From Gracilibacillus kekensis (lineage in GTDB: Bacteria; Bacillota; Bacilli; Bacillales; Amphibacillaceae): DNA of 64,000 nt. Shown here one piece after another: positions 24,956-37,794 of this stretch. The DNA lies in contig NZ_FRCZ01000011.1 in the NCBI RefSeq assembly GCF_900143085.1, positions 1-64,000 on the forward strand. Reading direction: 5' to 3'. Positions within the stretch are counted from its first letter, which is position 1, and each line of letters begins with the position of its first letter. The notes under the pieces were generated by a model. That model had not been told where the DNA came from. It did not search any database and saw nothing but the letters and a program-made list of their open reading frames with translations. Both the position numbers and the translations under genes were made by a program.

Positions 24956-25345
24956 TTATACTCGACGACGTTTTGGCGGGCGACAACCATTGTGAGGAAC
25001 TGGCGTTACATCCACAATAGCTGTTACTTCTATACCTGCTGCTTGAAGTGAACGAATTGCTGCTTCACGTCCAGCACCAGGTCCTTTCACTGTAACCTCT
25101 AAAGATTTCACACCATGATCCTGAGCTGTTTTCGCTGCAGCCTCAGCAGCCATTTGTGCTGCAAAAGGTGTAGATTTTCGAGAACCTCTAAAGCCTAGCG
25201 CTCCTGCACTACTCCAGCTAAGTGCATTACCTTGTACATCAGTAATCGTAACAATTGTATTATTAAATGTAGAACGGATATGTGCTATACCCGTGTCTAT
25301 ATTCTTTTTCACTTTACGTTTACGTGTATTTGATTTACGAGCCAT
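24956..25345 (-). CDS. rpsK: 30S ribosomal protein S11
   Basis: 129 residues; [18 protein letters not shown] and the [11 protein letters not shown] end are diagnostic. It forms part of the 30S platform near the Shine-Dalgarno helix. 23 bp after rpsM; followed by a 198-bp gap with the rpoA promoter. Confidence 0.98.
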   Translation of the reverse strand: MARKSNTRKRKVKKNIDTGIAHIRSTFNNTIVTITDVQGNALSWSSAGALGFRGSRKSTPFAAQMAAEAAAKTAQDHGVKSLEVTVKGPGAGREAAIRSLQAAGIEVTAIVDVTPVPHNGCRPPKRRRV

Positions 25346-25368
25346 AAGTTAGCAAACCTCCTTTTAAG

Positions 25369-25734
25369 TTATTTCTTTTTGTTAGCCATTGTTTTTCTTG
25401 GACCTTTACGAGTACGTGAGTTGTTCTTCGTTTTTTGTCCACGAACTGGTAAACCACGGCGATGACGCACACCACGATAGGAACCAATTTCAATTAGACG
25501 CTTAATGTTAAGAGATACTTCACGACGAAGGTCACCTTCTACATTATAGCTGTCCATTTTTTGACGGATTTGACCTAATTCTTCTTCTGTTAAATCACGA
25601 ACACGAGTGTTTTCATTAACACCAGCTTCTTCTAATACTTTCTTAGCAGTTGTTTTCCCAATACCATAAATATAGGTTAAAGCAATCACTACACGTTTAT
25701 CACGCGGAATATCTACACCAGAAATACGTGCCAT
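25369..25734 (-). CDS. rpsM: 30S ribosomal protein S13
   Basis: 121 residues; starts [18 protein letters not shown] and ends with the basic tail [14 protein letters not shown]. It is located in the 30S head and contacts the P-site tRNA and L5. 17 bp after rpmJ in the infA-rpmJ-rpsM-rpsK stretch. Confidence 0.98.
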   Translation of the reverse strand: MARISGVDIPRDKRVVIALTYIYGIGKTTAKKVLEEAGVNENTRVRDLTEEELGQIRQKMDSYNVEGDLRREVSLNIKRLIEIGSYRGVRHRRGLPVRGQKTKNNSRTRKGPRKTMANKKK

Positions 25735-25751
25735 AGATTGATTACACCTCC

Positions 25752-25895
<144 letters not shown>

Positions 25896-26114
25896 TTATT
25901 TATAACGGTACGTAATACGACCTCTTGTTAAATCATATGGAGAAAGTTCAACCGTTACTTTATCTCCTGGTAAAATACGAATGAAGTGCATTCTAATCTT
26001 ACCAGAAACATGTGCAAGTACGGTGTGGCCATTCTCTAGTTCAACTTTAAACTGTGCATTCGGTAAAGTATCAATTACTGTACCTTCTACCTCAATTGCA
26101 TCGTCTTTCGCCAT
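25896..26114 (-). CDS. infA: Translation initiation factor IF-1
   Basis: 72 residues, an OB-fold S1-like domain ([20 protein letters not shown]; ends [11 protein letters not shown]). It occupies the A site during initiation. Its start lies 23 nt inside the end of the upstream KOW-domain gene, suggesting translational coupling. Confidence 0.98.
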   Translation of the reverse strand: MAKDDAIEVEGTVIDTLPNAQFKVELENGHTVLAHVSGKIRMHFIRILPGDKVTVELSPYDLTRGRITYRYK

Positions 26115-26427
26115 CGAGTTGATCTCCCTTCTTCAAATCTGTCAAATGTTCTTCAACAAATTTATTAATAGCATAACGCAATTTACCATTGGTTACGCGC
26201 CCTGTTTCGAGAAGGCTTCTTTGAACTTCAGGAGACACAAATCGTGTGAACGTAATATGTTGAATGTTCTTTTTCTTCGGTCGATCATATTTACGTCTGT
26301 CTCCATCCGCCAACAACACAAAACGACTGTCTACTTTTTCAATAACAATTGCAAACTGACCTGCTTCGCGTCCTTGTAGGATTTGAACAACCTGACCTAA
26401 TTCCGGATAACTCTCCGTTTCGCTCAA
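26092..26427 (-). CDS. KOW domain-containing RNA-binding protein (L14e-like; YbzG position)
   Basis: 111 residues: an N-terminal KOW motif ([20 protein letters not shown]) as in ribosomal L14e-like proteins, and a charged helical C-terminal part. B. subtilis has the shorter ybzG here. The start is TTG at 26427 after AAGGTGATG. In B. subtilis the order is adk-map-ybzG-infA; here no methionine aminopeptidase gene precedes it. The C-terminal extension ([20 protein letters not shown]) is unexplained. Confidence 0.8.
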   Translation of the reverse strand: MSETESYPELGQVVQILQGREAGQFAIVIEKVDSRFVLLADGDRRKYDRPKKKNIQHITFTRFVSPEVQRSLLETGRVTNGKLRYAINKFVEEHLTDLKKGDQLDGERRCN

Positions 26428-26507
26428 CCATCATCACCTTCATTTAGGTTTTACGTTATACCTTTTTTTACAGTTAGTATCATTATACCAACTTTAACGA
26501 TAAATAA

Positions 26508-27188
<681 letters not shown>

Positions 27189-27202
27189 TTAAAATAAAAA
27201 CT

Positions 27203-28498
27203 TTATTTTATAAAGCCTTTATAGTTACGTTTAACTAGCTGACCTTCTAATTGCTTCATCGTCTGTAATGCAACACCGACTACAATTAGTAAACCAGTTC
27301 CACCAATTTGAACGGATTGTGGTAAGTCTGCCAGATCCCCTAAAACAAGAGGTAAAACAGATACCGCAGCTAAAAAGATGGATCCAACAAATGTTAGTCG
27401 ATACATAACACGAGTTAAATAAGTCTCCGTTGTTTTCCCTGGTCGAATTCCAGGAATGTAACCACCTTGCTTCTTCAGATTATCAGCCATTTGTTCAGGA
27501 TTAACTTGAACAAATGTATAGAAATACGTGAATGCAATAATAAGCACAACGTATATAACCATACCTGTTGGGTTTGTATAATCAAAAATGTTCGAAATTG
27601 TCGATGCAATCTCATTATTTTCAAAGAAACCTGCGATTGTCCGCGGTGCAATGATAAATGATATCGCAAAGATGACTGGAATTACCCCTGCAGCATTTAC
27701 TTTTAATGGTAAATGAGTGGAGTGTCCTCCAACTGGTGAACGATTCACTAAACGTTTTGCATATTGTACAGGAATTTTACGTAATGCTTGTTGAATGAAG
27801 ATAACTCCAACTGTTACAGCAATAACTAGCAATACGATCAATAGTACAATTACGATATTTAGGAACAGTTCATCACCTGCACCAGACCCAAAATATTGTG
27901 CGTAAATTTGATTAACACCATTTGGAATGGCTGCAACGATACCAGCAAAAATAAGGATTGAGATACCATTACCAACACCATTTGCAGTAATTTGCTCCCC
28001 TAACCACATTAGGAATGCAGTACCACTTGTTAATACAATAGCAATAACTAGGAACTTACCTATACCAGGGTCCGAAATTAAAAGACCTCCTGACATAGCA
28101 TTAAAACCTACGGACATAGCACAAGCCTGAATAAATGCTAACCCTATTGTTGCATATCGAGTTACCTGTGCTAGTTTTTTACGTCCCATTTCTCCTTGCT
28201 TTTTCCACTCAGAGAATTTTTGAACGACATCCATTTGCAATAGTTGCATAATAATCGATGCTGTAATGTACGGCATGATACCCATCGCAAAGATGGAGAA
28301 GTTTTGCAGGGCCCCGCCACCAAAAGTATTGAGTAAGCCAAATACATTCTGTTCATTCATAAAGTCAATAGCAGATCGATCTGTAAATGGAACAGGGATA
28401 AATGTCCCAATACGAAATACTACTAACATGAGAAGTGTAAAAACTATCTTTTGTCTAATATCTGCCACACGCACAAAATTGGAGATTGTACGAAACAT
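27203..28498 (-). CDS. secY: Protein translocase subunit SecY
   Basis: 431 residues with ten membrane segments; the N-terminal FRTISNFVRVADIRQKI and a plug region after TM1 (DFMNEQNVFGLLNTFGGG) are visible. It forms the translocation channel with SecE (gene at 55717) and SecG. Its ATG overlaps the rplO stop by 1 nt. Confidence 0.98.
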   Translation of the reverse strand: MFRTISNFVRVADIRQKIVFTLLMLVVFRIGTFIPVPFTDRSAIDFMNEQNVFGLLNTFGGGALQNFSIFAMGIMPYITASIIMQLLQMDVVQKFSEWKKQGEMGRKKLAQVTRYATIGLAFIQACAMSVGFNAMSGGLLISDPGIGKFLVIAIVLTSGTAFLMWLGEQITANGVGNGISILIFAGIVAAIPNGVNQIYAQYFGSGAGDELFLNIVIVLLIVLLVIAVTVGVIFIQQALRKIPVQYAKRLVNRSPVGGHSTHLPLKVNAAGVIPVIFAISFIIAPRTIAGFFENNEIASTISNIFDYTNPTGMVIYVVLIIAFTYFYTFVQVNPEQMADNLKKQGGYIPGIRPGKTTETYLTRVMYRLTFVGSIFLAAVSVLPLVLGDLADLPQSVQIGGTGLLIVVGVALQTMKQLEGQLVKRNYKGFIK

Positions 28499-28935
28499 TA
28501 AATCACCTCAGTTTTACCGCCCGCTGCTTCAATAGCATCTTTTGCTGAAGCAGAAAACTTATGAGCTTTTACGGTTAATTTCTTTTCTAATTTTCCATTT
28601 CCAAGAATCTTAACGCCAGACTTTACTTTACTTATGGTACCTGTCTCAAGTAAAAGCTCAGGTGTCACTTCAGTACCCTCATCATAGTTATTTAATGTTT
28701 CTAAGTTAACAATTGCGAAATCTTTACGGTTAATGTTAGTAAAACCACGTTTCGGTAAACGTTGGAAAAGTGGCATTTGACCACCTTCAAATCCAGGACG
28801 TACACCTCCACCAGAACGTGCTTTTTGACCTTTATGACCACGTCCAGATGTTTTACCATTACCTGAAGCCATACCACGGCCAACGCGGTTGCGTTCTTTT
28901 TTCGCTTGTGATGGTTTTAATTCATGAAGTTTCAT
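28498..28935 (-). CDS. rplO: 50S ribosomal protein L15
   Basis: 145 residues; the Gly/Arg-rich N-terminus ([20 protein letters not shown]) penetrates the 23S core. Ends AAGGKTEVI. It is 29 bp after rpmD and directly coupled to secY. Confidence 0.98.
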   Translation of the reverse strand: MKLHELKPSQAKKERNRVGRGMASGNGKTSGRGHKGQKARSGGGVRPGFEGGQMPLFQRLPKRGFTNINRKDFAIVNLETLNNYDEGTEVTPELLLETGTISKVKSGVKILGNGKLEKKLTVKAHKFSASAKDAIEAAGGKTEVI

Positions 28936-28964
28936 GCGAGCACCTCCTCTTAAAACTAATTTTA

Positions 28965-29147
28965 TTAAACTTCTTTAATATCTACTAAATGTGATACTTT
29001 GTTAATCATGCCTCGCACGACAGGAGTATCTTCACGGACTACTGATTGATGCATCTTTCTAAGACCTAACGTTTGTACAGTAGCTTTTTGTACTTCTGAT
29101 CTTCCGATGACACTGCGTTTGAGGGTAATTTCTATCTTATTAGACAT
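28965..29147 (-). CDS. rpmD: 50S ribosomal protein L30
   Basis: 60 residues; [18 protein letters not shown] start and a ferredoxin-like small fold. In the spc part of the cluster, 13 bp after rpsE. Confidence 0.98.
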   Translation of the reverse strand: MSNKIEITLKRSVIGRSEVQKATVQTLGLRKMHQSVVREDTPVVRGMINKVSHLVDIKEV

Positions 29148-29160
29148 TTTGTTTCCCTCC

Positions 29161-29667
29161 CTATCCTAACAATTCTTCTACAGACTTACCACGAAGTTTT
29201 GCTACTTCTTCAGCACGCTTTAATTCGCTAAGTCCATTAATTGTTGCACGAACCATGTTGATTGGTGTATTAGATCCTAATGATTTAGATAGAATATCAC
29301 CTACACCTGCAAGCTCTAATACGGCACGTACTGGTCCACCAGCGATAACCCCCGTACCTTCTACAGCTGGTTTCAATAGAATGTTTCCAGCTCCAAATTG
29401 TCCGTGAATTTCGTGTGGAATAGAAGTACCAACGATTGGTACAGTGATTAAGTTTTTCTTTGCATCATCAATTGCTTTTTTGATTGCTTCTGGTACTTCT
29501 TGTGCTTTACCTGTACCGAAACCTACATGACCATTTTTATCTCCGACTACTACCAATGCAGCAAAACGAAAGCGACGTCCACCTTTAACTACTTTTGCTA
29601 CACGGTTGATTGTTACAACGCGTTCTTCTAAATCCAATTTGTTTGGGTCGATGTTAGTACGCAACAT
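29161..29667 (-). CDS. rpsE: 30S ribosomal protein S5
   Basis: 168 residues: double-stranded RNA-binding-like N-terminal domain ([18 protein letters not shown]) and a C-terminal domain with [15 protein letters not shown]. It shapes decoding accuracy and helicase activity at the mRNA entry. It begins [23 protein letters not shown] precedes the ATG. Confidence 0.98.
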   Translation of the reverse strand: MLRTNIDPNKLDLEERVVTINRVAKVVKGGRRFRFAALVVVGDKNGHVGFGTGKAQEVPEAIKKAIDDAKKNLITVPIVGTSIPHEIHGQFGAGNILLKPAVEGTGVIAGGPVRAVLELAGVGDILSKSLGSNTPINMVRATINGLSELKRAEEVAKLRGKSVEELLG

Positions 29668-29685
29668 ATGTCCCTCCTTTTTTAA

Positions 29686-30048
29686 TTAAAATTCAAGACC
29701 TGCTTCGCGAGCAGCATCTGCTAGAGATTTAACTCGACCATGATATAAATATCCACCACGATCAAAAACAACATTTTTTAAGTTTTTGTCAAGCGCACGT
29801 TTAGCGATTAACTCACCGACTTGTTTCGCTGCTTCAACATTTCCTGTTGCTTCTAAGTTTAACTCTTTATCTACAGTAGACGCACTTGCTAATGTCACGT
29901 TGTTCACGTCATCGATTAGTTGTGCGTAGATGTGATTATTTGAACGAAATACGTTTAGACGTGGGCGTTGTTCCGTACCGAATAAATTCTTACGGATACG
30001 CTGATGTCTTTTTTGACGTACACTGTTTTTATTAGGCTTTGTGATCAT
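29686..30048 (-). CDS. rplR: 50S ribosomal protein L18
   Basis: 120 residues; [20 protein letters not shown] basic start, then [14 protein letters not shown] and [15 protein letters not shown]. It binds 5S rRNA in the central protuberance with L5. In the rplF-rplR-rpsE run. Confidence 0.98.
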   Translation of the reverse strand: MITKPNKNSVRQKRHQRIRKNLFGTEQRPRLNVFRSNNHIYAQLIDDVNNVTLASASTVDKELNLEATGNVEAAKQVGELIAKRALDKNLKNVVFDRGGYLYHGRVKSLADAAREAGLEF

Positions 30049-30080
30049 CTAGGTCACTCCTTTCCGCTTGCTACCTAAAC

Positions 30081-30617
30081 TTACTTAGCAGTTTTACCTT
30101 CTTTACGACGTACATATTCACCTTCATAACGGATACCTTTACCTTTGTATGGCTCAGGTGGGCGAATCGCTCTGATGTTTGCTGCAACTGCACCTACTAA
30201 TTCCTTGTCGATACCTTTTACAACAACTCTTGTATTGGCTGGAACTTCAATATCAATTCCATCAATCGGCTCTATCTCTACAGGGTGAGAATAACCAGCA
30301 TTCACAACAAGTTTGTTTCCTTGTTTTTGAGCACGGTACCCAACACCTTGAATTTCTAATGCTTTTTCGAATCCTTTATGGACACCTTCTACCATGTTTC
30401 CAATAAGGCTTCGTGTTGTTCCGTGTAATGCTTTGTGTTGCTTGCTGTCACTAGGACGGGCTACAGTCAAAACATTATCATCGATATTAATTTTCATATC
30501 ACTGTTGAAAGAACGGCTTAATTCACCTTTAGGTCCTTTAACAGTTACGTTATTACTGTCAATTTTAACTTCCACACCTTGTGGAATTTCTAATAACTTT
30601 AAACCTATACGAGACAT
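30081..30617 (-). CDS. rplF: 50S ribosomal protein L6
   Basis: 178 residues in two related domains ([33 protein letters not shown]), close to the factor-binding site. The ATG at 30617 fits GGAGG at 8 nt; a GTG three codons upstream overlaps that site. The C-terminal signature [14 protein letters not shown] is intact. Confidence 0.98.
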   Translation of the reverse strand: MSRIGLKLLEIPQGVEVKIDSNNVTVKGPKGELSRSFNSDMKINIDDNVLTVARPSDSKQHKALHGTTRSLIGNMVEGVHKGFEKALEIQGVGYRAQKQGNKLVVNAGYSHPVEIEPIDGIDIEVPANTRVVVKGIDKELVGAVAANIRAIRPPEPYKGKGIRYEGEYVRRKEGKTAK

Positions 30618-30648
30618 CTCTTGCACCTCCTGCCTTCTTGAAAATATC

Positions 30649-31047
30649 TTACCAAATGTATGCTAACACTTCGCCACCGATAGCTTGTGAGCGTGCTTCT
30701 TTATCAGATAATACACCTTTTGAAGTAGAAACGATCGCAATACCTAAGCCATTTAAAACTTTAGGTAATTCATCTGCTTTTGCATAAACGCGTAAACCTG
30801 GTTTACTAATTTTCTTTAAACCTGTGATAACACGTTCATCGTTAGTACCATACTTCAAAAAGATACGAAGGATTCCTTGTTTATTATCTTCTACGTACTC
30901 ATAGTCACGGATAAACCCTTCACGTTTTAGAATATCTGCAATTTCTTTTTTAAGATTCGACGCTGGGAACTCCAATTTTTCATGGCGTACCACGTTAGCG
31001 TTACGAATACGAGTAAGCATATCTGCAATTGGATCTGTCATAACCAT
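30649..31047 (-). CDS. rpsH: 30S ribosomal protein S8
   Basis: 132 residues; [17 protein letters not shown] start and [13 protein letters not shown] near the C-terminus. It is a primary 16S rRNA binder and, in spc operons, often the translational repressor. GGAGG lies 8 nt before the first of two nearby ATGs. Confidence 0.98.
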   Translation of the reverse strand: MVMTDPIADMLTRIRNANVVRHEKLEFPASNLKKEIADILKREGFIRDYEYVEDNKQGILRIFLKYGTNDERVITGLKKISKPGLRVYAKADELPKVLNGLGIAIVSTSKGVLSDKEARSQAIGGEVLAYIW

Positions 31048-31076
31048 TCTTTTTACCTCCTTCCCTATTCGGGGAT

Positions 31077-31274
<198 letters not shown>

Positions 31275-31291
31275 TTATACGAGCTTTTCGC

Positions 31292-31831
31292 TTATTTCTG
31301 GAAAGGCATGCCAAGTTGTGTTAAAAGTTCTGAAGCTTCTTCGTCAGAATTAGCTGTTGTTACGATAACAACGTCCATCCCTCTAACTTTGTTTACTTGG
31401 TCATAATTAATTTCCGGGAAAATTAATTGTTCTTTTACACCTAATGTGTAATTACCACGGCCATCAAATGCTTTTTTAGAAATACCACGGAAGTCACGTA
31501 CACGTGGTAGTGATACATCAATAAGCTTTTGAAGGAAATCATACATACGCTCTCCGCGTAGTGTTACTTTCGCGCCGATTGGCATTCCTTCACGTAAGCG
31601 GAAACCTGCAATTGATTTTTTCGCTTTCGTTACTACGGGTTTTTGACCAGTGATTTGTGATAGTTCCTCTACGGCAGCATCTAGTGCTTTCGAGTTTTGA
31701 ACTGCATCACCCACACCCATATTAACAACGATTTTTTCAACTTTTGGTACTTCCATTACGGAATCATAATTAAATTTATCTACTAATGAAGTAACAATTT
31801 CTTTATTGTACTTTTCTTTTAAAGCGTTCAT
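31292..31831 (-). CDS. rplE: 50S ribosomal protein L5
   Basis: 179 residues; [19 protein letters not shown] start, [16 protein letters not shown], and [15 protein letters not shown]. It binds 5S rRNA and contacts S13 across the intersubunit bridge. Confidence 0.98.
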   Translation of the reverse strand: MNALKEKYNKEIVTSLVDKFNYDSVMEVPKVEKIVVNMGVGDAVQNSKALDAAVEELSQITGQKPVVTKAKKSIAGFRLREGMPIGAKVTLRGERMYDFLQKLIDVSLPRVRDFRGISKKAFDGRGNYTLGVKEQLIFPEINYDQVNKVRGMDVVIVTTANSDEEASELLTQLGMPFQK

Positions 31832-31858
31832 TACGTAAACCTCCTTTCATCGCCAGCA

Positions 31859-32170
31859 CTATTTATCTAAAGACTCACCAGATTTTTTAGCGATACGTAC
31901 TTTCTTTCCATCACGTACTTCATATCCAACACGAGTTGGTTCACCAGATTTAGGATCTACTGGCAATACATTTGAAACATGAATTGTAGCTTCTTGATTC
32001 AAGATACCACCTTGTGGATTTTCTTGAGAAGGTTTTGCGTGTTTTTTCACGATGTTAACACCTTCTACAAGCACACGATCTTTTTTCGGGAATGAAGCTA
32101 AAACTTCTCCCTGCTTGCCTTTATCTTTACCTGAAATGATTTGTACTTTATCACCTTTTTTAACATGCAT
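31859..32170 (-). CDS. rplX: 50S ribosomal protein L24
   Basis: 103 residues; an N-terminal KOW motif ([20 protein letters not shown]) and the [18 protein letters not shown] segment. It initiates large-subunit assembly and borders the exit tunnel. Confidence 0.98.
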   Translation of the reverse strand: MHVKKGDKVQIISGKDKGKQGEVLASFPKKDRVLVEGVNIVKKHAKPSQENPQGGILNQEATIHVSNVLPVDPKSGEPTRVGYEVRDGKKVRIAKKSGESLDK

Positions 32171-32209
32171 GCTATCCGCACCTCCTTACACGGTTTTTCC
32201 GTAACGTGC

Positions 32210-32578
32210 TTATAATACTTCTGGAGCTAGAGATACGATTTTCATGAATTTCGCATCACGCAATTCACGTGCAACTGGTCCAAAAATACGAGTACCCCTT
32301 GGACTTTGGTCATCACGAATAATGACTGCTGCATTCTCATCAAATCGAATATATGAACCGTCTTTACGTCTCACTCCGCTCTTAGAACGTACGATTACTG
32401 CTTTAACTACTTCACCTTTTTTAACAACGCCTCCTGGTGTTGCTTGTTTCACAGAACAAACAATTACATCACCAACGTTCGCTGTCTTACGGCCGGAACC
32501 ACCTAAGACTTTAATCGCTAGTACCTCACGAGCACCAGAGTTATCTGCTACTTTCAAACGAGATTCTTGTTGGATCAT
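32210..32578 (-). CDS. rplN: 50S ribosomal protein L14
   Basis: 122 residues; [19 protein letters not shown] is the near-invariant start, with [16 protein letters not shown] near the end. It forms intersubunit bridges and is the RsfS docking site. Confidence 0.98.
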   Translation of the reverse strand: MIQQESRLKVADNSGAREVLAIKVLGGSGRKTANVGDVIVCSVKQATPGGVVKKGEVVKAVIVRSKSGVRRKDGSYIRFDENAAVIIRDDQSPRGTRIFGPVARELRDAKFMKIVSLAPEVL

Positions 32579-32621
32579 ATGCGTGTACCCTCCCTTCGGA
32601 ACTTATCCGAGCGATCTTTAA

Positions 32622-32885
32622 TTAAATAATTACTGATTCTTCCACAACATCTAATAGACGAAAACGTTTTGTTTTAGATAGTGGTTTAGTTTCCATGATA
32701 CGAACAATATCGCCAATTTTTGCTTGATTGTTTTCATCATGCGTTTTGAAATTTTTTGAGTATTTAACACGTTTGCCATATAAACTATGAAATTTATAAG
32801 TTTCTACGACAACAGTGATGGTCTTATCCATCTTGTCAGATACGACACGTCCAGTATAGACTTTACGATCATTACGCTCACTCAT
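32622..32885 (-). CDS. rpsQ: 30S ribosomal protein S17
   Basis: 87 residues, an OB-fold protein ([35 protein letters not shown]). Primary binder of the 16S 5' domain. 19 bp after rpmC. Confidence 0.98.
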   Translation of the reverse strand: MSERNDRKVYTGRVVSDKMDKTITVVVETYKFHSLYGKRVKYSKNFKTHDENNQAKIGDIVRIMETKPLSKTKRFRLLDVVEESVII

Positions 32886-32904
32886 CTGAGGCTAACCTCC
32901 TTTA

Positions 32905-33108
32905 TTATCCGTTATTTACGCTTAGCTCTCTTTCGCGAACAACAGTTTTCATACGTGCAATTGACTTACGCACTTCACGTAGACGTGCTGTGTTTTCCAA
33001 TTGGCCTGTAGCTAGTTGGAAACGCAAATTGAAAAGCTCTTCTTTTAATGACTTGATTTTTTGTTCAATTTCGGCAGTGGTTAGTTCTCTAATTTCATTA
33101 GCCTTCAT
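32905..33108 (-). CDS. rpmC: 50S ribosomal protein L29
   Basis: 67 residues, a two-helix protein at the exit tunnel near the SRP and trigger factor sites ([35 protein letters not shown]). The ATG at 33108 follows GGTGGTG by 6 nt and overlaps the rplP end by 11 nt; a start five codons earlier lacks a ribosome-binding site. Confidence 0.97.
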   Translation of the reverse strand: MKANEIRELTTAEIEQKIKSLKEELFNLRFQLATGQLENTARLREVRKSIARMKTVVRERELSVNNG

Positions 33109-33532
33109 TGATTTCACCACCAATTTCTTCTCGTTTTACGAATTTCGTTTTGATCGGTAATTTATGTGATGCAAGACGAAGTGCTTCACGCGCTACCTCT
33201 TCTGATACACCTGCAATTTCAAACATTATTTTTCCTGGTTTTACAACTGCTACCCAACCTTCAGGAGCACCTTTACCAGAACCCATACGAACCTCTAGAG
33301 GCTTAGCTGTATAAGGTTTATCTGGGAAAATTTTAATCCAAACTTTACCACCACGCTTCATATAACGAGTCATCGCTATACGAGCTGCTTCAATCTGACG
33401 GCTAGTAATCCAAGAAGAATCAACAGCTTGTAGACCATATTCACCAAAAGCTACGGATGTACCGCCTTTTGCTTTACCTTTCATATTTCCACGATGTTGC
33501 TTACGATGTTTTACACGTTTTGGCATTAACAT
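33098..33532 (-). CDS. rplP: 50S ribosomal protein L16
   Basis: 144 residues; [19 protein letters not shown] start and [31 protein letters not shown]. It lies near the A-site tRNA elbow and is needed late in 50S assembly. 17 bp after rpsC. Confidence 0.98.
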   Translation of the reverse strand: MLMPKRVKHRKQHRGNMKGKAKGGTSVAFGEYGLQAVDSSWITSRQIEAARIAMTRYMKRGGKVWIKIFPDKPYTAKPLEVRMGSGKGAPEGWVAVVKPGKIMFEIAGVSEEVAREALRLASHKLPIKTKFVKREEIGGEINEG

Positions 33533-33549
33533 AATGCTTGCCCCCTTCC

Positions 33550-34191
33550 TTATTTAGTGTTTTTAGTTGGAAGGACTTCTCCACGATAAATCCATACTTT
33601 AACACCTAGTTTACCGTAAGTTGTGTCTGCTTCTGCAGTTCCATAATCGATATCTGCACGTAAAGTATGAAGTGGAACAGTTCCTTCACTGTAGCTTTCT
33701 GACCTCGCCATATCAGCACCGCCAAGACGACCAGATACTTGAGTACGAATACCTTTTGCACCTGCACGCATTGCACGTTGAAGTGTTTGTTTCTGTGCAC
33801 GACGGAATGATACACGATTTTCTAATTGACGAGCGATATTTTCTGCTACTAATTTAGCATCTAAATCTGCTTTTTTAACTTCCACGATGTTGATGTGGAC
33901 TCTTTTTCCAGTTAGTTGGTTCAACGATTTACGTAGTGCTTCTACTTCAGAACCACCCTTACCGATTACCATACCTGGTTTAGCTGTAGAGATAGAAATA
34001 TTTACACGATTTGCTGCTCTTTCGATTTCCACTTTAGAAACAGCACCATCTTTTAAACGTTGTTCAATATATTCACGAATCTTAATATCCTCATGTAAAA
34101 GGTCCGCATAATCTTTACCTGCATACCACTTAGATTCCCAATCACGGATAACTCCGACACGAAGACCAGTTGGATTTACTTTTTGACCCAC
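33550..34191 (-). CDS. rpsC: 30S ribosomal protein S3
   Basis: 213 residues: an N-terminal KH domain (VGKGG-like loop in [16 protein letters not shown]) and a C-terminal domain ending [14 protein letters not shown]. It forms the mRNA entry helicase with S4 and S5. It is 3 bp after rplV and a few residues shorter at the C-terminus than the 218-residue B. subtilis protein. Confidence 0.98.
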   Translation of the reverse strand: MGQKVNPTGLRVGVIRDWESKWYAGKDYADLLHEDIKIREYIEQRLKDGAVSKVEIERAANRVNISISTAKPGMVIGKGGSEVEALRKSLNQLTGKRVHINIVEVKKADLDAKLVAENIARQLENRVSFRRAQKQTLQRAMRAGAKGIRTQVSGRLGGADMARSESYSEGTVPLHTLRADIDYGTAEADTTYGKLGVKVWIYRGEVLPTKNTK

Positions 34192-34194
34192 AGA

Positions 34195-34536
34195 TTATCC
34201 CTCCTTTTTCTCAGATAAAACCACTGTAATGTGGCTAGTTCGTTTGTTAATTTGTGTTGCACGACCTTGTGCACGTGGGCGGAAACGTTTCAATGTAACA
34301 CCTTCGTTTACATACGCTTCAGACACTACTAAATTATCAGGATTCATTTCATAGTTGTGCTCTGCATTTGCGATCGCAGAGTTTATTAATTTTTCAACAA
34401 CTGGTGAAGCACCGCGTTGAGTGTGTTTTAAAATTGCAATTGCTTCTCCTACATCTTTGCCGCGGATAAGATCGATCACTAAGCGGACTTTACGAGGAGC
34501 AATGCGTATTGTTTTTGCAACAGCTTTTGCTTGCAT
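34195..34536 (-). CDS. rplV: 50S ribosomal protein L22
   Basis: 113 residues; [20 protein letters not shown] start and the tunnel-lining loop [20 protein letters not shown], where macrolide-resistance mutations occur; no unusual change is visible. It sits at the narrow part of the exit tunnel. Confidence 0.98.
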   Translation of the reverse strand: MQAKAVAKTIRIAPRKVRLVIDLIRGKDVGEAIAILKHTQRGASPVVEKLINSAIANAEHNYEMNPDNLVVSEAYVNEGVTLKRFRPRAQGRATQINKRTSHITVVLSEKKEG

Positions 34537-34555
34537 TAGGAGTACCTCCTCTCAA

Positions 34556-34834
34556 TTAACGTTTTGTTTTCTTGTCGTCTCCAGCATGCCCTCTATACGT
34601 GCGAGTTGGAGCGAATTCGCCTAATTTATGTCCAACCATATCTTCTGTTACGTATACAGGTACGTGTTTACGTCCGTCATATACTGCAATTGTATGACCA
34701 ACAAAGCTTGGGAAGATAGTAGAGCGACGAGACCACGTCTTTACTACTGTCTTTTTGTCCTCATCGTTAAGTTTGTCAACCTTCTTCAATAAATGATCAT
34801 CTGCGAAAGGTCCTTTTTTTAAGCTACGACCCAT
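34556..34834 (-). CDS. rpsS: 30S ribosomal protein S19
   Basis: 92 residues; [20 protein letters not shown] and [20 protein letters not shown]. It is located in the 30S head and contacts the A-site finger and L5 bridge. It lies 57 bp after rplB. Confidence 0.98.
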   Translation of the reverse strand: MGRSLKKGPFADDHLLKKVDKLNDEDKKTVVKTWSRRSTIFPSFVGHTIAVYDGRKHVPVYVTEDMVGHKLGEFAPTRTYRGHAGDDKKTKR

Positions 34835-34891
34835 GGATAAGCCTCCCTTCGCGATTGATAGACGGGTTTAAAATCCCGTCGTTCAACCCCG

Positions 34892-35722
34892 TTATTTTTT
34901 ACGTTTACGTACGATAAATTTATCAGTTTGTTTATTACGCTGACGTGTTTTGTAACCAAGTGTTGGTTTGCCCCAAGGTGACATTGGTGACTTACGTCCA
35001 ATTGGTGCACGACCTTCACCACCACCGTGTGGGTGATCGTTAGGGTTCATTACAGAACCACGAACCGTAGGACGCTTACCTTGCCAACGAGAACGTCCAG
35101 CTTTACCAACATTGATTAATTCATGTTCGATATTACCTACTTGACCTACAGTTGCGCGGCAAGTAGCTAGAACCAAACGTACTTCGCCTGATGATAAACG
35201 TACTAAGACGTATTTATCTTCACGACCCAGGATTTGTGCTTGTGCACCAGCAGATCTTGCAAGCTGTGCACCACGACCTGGTTTCAATTCGATATTATGA
35301 ATGACTGTACCTACTGGGATATCTCCAAGTGGTAAAGCATTACCTAGTTTGATGTCTGCATCTGAACCAGATTCAATCTTTTGACCTACTTGAATTCCTT
35401 TTGGTGCAATAATATAACGTTTCTCTCCATCAGCATAATGGATTAGAGCGATATTCGCAGAACGGTTAGGATCGTATTCGATTGTAGCAACTTTGCCTGG
35501 TATTCCATCTTTGTCACGTTTGAAATCGATAATACGATACTTACGCTTGTGTCCACCGCCTTGATGACGAACTGTTAACTTACCTTGATTATTACGACCA
35601 CCACGTTTGCTCAAAGGTGCAAGTAGTGATTTTTCTGGTTGATCTGTTGTGATTTCAGCAAAATCAGATGTTGTCATAAATCTACGACCATTAGTGGTTG
35701 GTTTATACTTTTTAATCGCCAT
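34892..35722 (-). CDS. rplB: 50S ribosomal protein L2
   Basis: 276 residues; [19 protein letters not shown] start, the peptidyl-transferase-proximal motif [18 protein letters not shown] with its conserved His, and a basic C-terminal tail. It is essential for subunit association and peptidyl transfer geometry. Confidence 0.99.
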   Translation of the reverse strand: MAIKKYKPTTNGRRFMTTSDFAEITTDQPEKSLLAPLSKRGGRNNQGKLTVRHQGGGHKRKYRIIDFKRDKDGIPGKVATIEYDPNRSANIALIHYADGEKRYIIAPKGIQVGQKIESGSDADIKLGNALPLGDIPVGTVIHNIELKPGRGAQLARSAGAQAQILGREDKYVLVRLSSGEVRLVLATCRATVGQVGNIEHELINVGKAGRSRWQGKRPTVRGSVMNPNDHPHGGGEGRAPIGRKSPMSPWGKPTLGYKTRQRNKQTDKFIVRKRKK

Positions 35723-35748
35723 CTTTTTTCCCTCCTTTTTAATTCAAA

Positions 35749-36039
35749 TTATAGTGATTCAAAGAAATCAAGTTCCTTGCTATCTTCTGATAACTGAACA
35801 ATAGCTCTTTTACGATTTGGGCGGAATCCTCCGTATCGTCCCATACGCTTGAACTTGCCTTTTTTGTTTAAAGTATTCACGTTAACAACGTTCACTCCAA
35901 AGATCTCTTCAACTGCAACTTTGATTTGTGACTTGTTAGCTTCTTTACTTACTTCGAACGTATACTTCTTTTCTGCCATTAAGTCAGCAGTGTTTTCTGT
36001 AATGATAGGGCGCTTAATAATATCACGTGCATCTGTCAT
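35749..36039 (-). CDS. rplW: 50S ribosomal protein L23
   Basis: 96 residues; [20 protein letters not shown] start and [19 protein letters not shown] loop. Docking point for trigger factor and SRP at the tunnel exit. Overlaps the rplD end by 1 nt. Confidence 0.98.
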   Translation of the reverse strand: MTDARDIIKRPIITENTADLMAEKKYTFEVSKEANKSQIKVAVEEIFGVNVVNVNTLNKKGKFKRMGRYGGFRPNRKRAIVQLSEDSKELDFFESL

Positions 36040-36662
36040 TATGCAAGCACCTCCCCTGCTTTTTCAGCTGCCTCTTTAGTTAAGATCAGCTTGTCATGCG
36101 TAAGCAAGTCTAATACATTTACTTCGCTTACTGTTAAAACTTTTACGTTTTTTAAGTTATTAGCTGATTTTGCTAATACTTCATTTTTATCTGCAGTAAC
36201 AATCAATGCTTTTGCGTCAACGTTTAATGAAGAAAGCATAGAAATTACTTCTTTAGTTTTTGGTGTCTCAATTGCAATTCCTTCTAATACTACTAAGCTA
36301 TCCTCTTTTACTTTTGAAGAAAGAGCAGATTTAAGCGCTAATCTACGAACTTTTTTCGGTAATTTATAGCTGTAGCTTCTTGGAGTAGGGCCGAAAACAG
36401 TTCCACCGCCTACCCATTGTGGTGAACGGATTGAACCTTGACGTGCACGACCTGTACCTTTTTGACGCCATGGTTTACGTCCACCACCACGTACATCAGA
36501 ACGGTTCTTAACAGCATGTGTACCTTGACGTAATGATGCACGTTGCATCAAGATTGCGTCATGTAGTACATGCTCATTTGGTTCAATTCCGAATACCGCA
36601 TCGTTGATTTCTACATCACCAACTTGTGATCCACTTTGATTAAATAGTGCTACTTTAGGCAT
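36039..36662 (-). CDS. rplD: 50S ribosomal protein L4
   Basis: 207 residues; [20 protein letters not shown] start and the tunnel-reaching loop [20 protein letters not shown]. In E. coli L4 autoregulates the S10 operon; in Bacillus that mechanism is not established. Confidence 0.98.
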   Translation of the reverse strand: MPKVALFNQSGSQVGDVEINDAVFGIEPNEHVLHDAILMQRASLRQGTHAVKNRSDVRGGGRKPWRQKGTGRARQGSIRSPQWVGGGTVFGPTPRSYSYKLPKKVRRLALKSALSSKVKEDSLVVLEGIAIETPKTKEVISMLSSLNVDAKALIVTADKNEVLAKSANNLKNVKVLTVSEVNVLDLLTHDKLILTKEAAEKAGEVLA

Positions 36663-36687
36663 GACATATCCTCCCTTCGGTTAATAA

Positions 36688-37320
36688 TTAGTTAGCCTTT
36701 ACTGCACCCGTAATTTTCACGAATGATTTTTTTGCACCTGGAACATTACCTTTAATTAAAAGAAGATTGCGTTCAGCATCTACTTTAACTACTTCTAAGT
36801 TTTGAATTGTTATTTGCTCTCCACCCATTTGACCAGGTAGTTTTTTACCTTTAAATACTTTTGCAGGGTCTGCTGCAGCTCCCATTGAACCGGCAGATCT
36901 GTGGAAGTGAGAACCATGTGATTTAGGTCCGCGTTGTTGATTGTGACGCTTGATCGAACCCTGAAATCCTTTCCCCTTAGAAGTACCTGTTACATTAATG
37001 ATGTCTCCTGCTTCGAAAACCTCTACGTTTATTTCTTGACCTAAATCATATTCGTCAAGATTCACGTCACGGAATTCACGAATGAAGCGCTTAGGATTGG
37101 TATTTGCCTTTTCAGCATGTCCCTGTCCTGGTTTATTTGTACGGTTTTTCTTTTGATCAGCGAAACCGATTTGGATCGCTTCATAACCATCATTTTCTTG
37201 TGTACGCTTTTGCAGCACAACGTTTGGTTCAGCTTCTACTACTGTTACAGGGATTAATTCGCCTTCTTCAGAGAATAGCTGTGTCATGCCGACTTTGCGA
37301 CCTAAGATTCCTTTCGTCAT
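36688..37320 (-). CDS. rplC: 50S ribosomal protein L3
   Basis: 210 residues; [20 protein letters not shown] start and the [20 protein letters not shown] central extension towards the peptidyl transferase centre. One of the two initiators of 50S assembly. 30 bp after rpsJ. Confidence 0.98.
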   Translation of the reverse strand: MTKGILGRKVGMTQLFSEEGELIPVTVVEAEPNVVLQKRTQENDGYEAIQIGFADQKKNRTNKPGQGHAEKANTNPKRFIREFRDVNLDEYDLGQEINVEVFEAGDIINVTGTSKGKGFQGSIKRHNQQRGPKSHGSHFHRSAGSMGAAADPAKVFKGKKLPGQMGGEQITIQNLEVVKVDAERNLLLIKGNVPGAKKSFVKITGAVKAN

Positions 37321-37350
37321 CCGTTACACCTCCTAGAATGTTCATTTATA

Positions 37351-37789
<439 letters not shown>

Positions 37790-37794
37790 TGTAT

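Noticed and set aside
33606-33857. Frames opposite or overlapping rpsC, and similar frames within rplB, rplO, rpoB, rpoC and fusA
   Set aside because: They are shadows of highly conserved genes in other frames, without their own translation signals.
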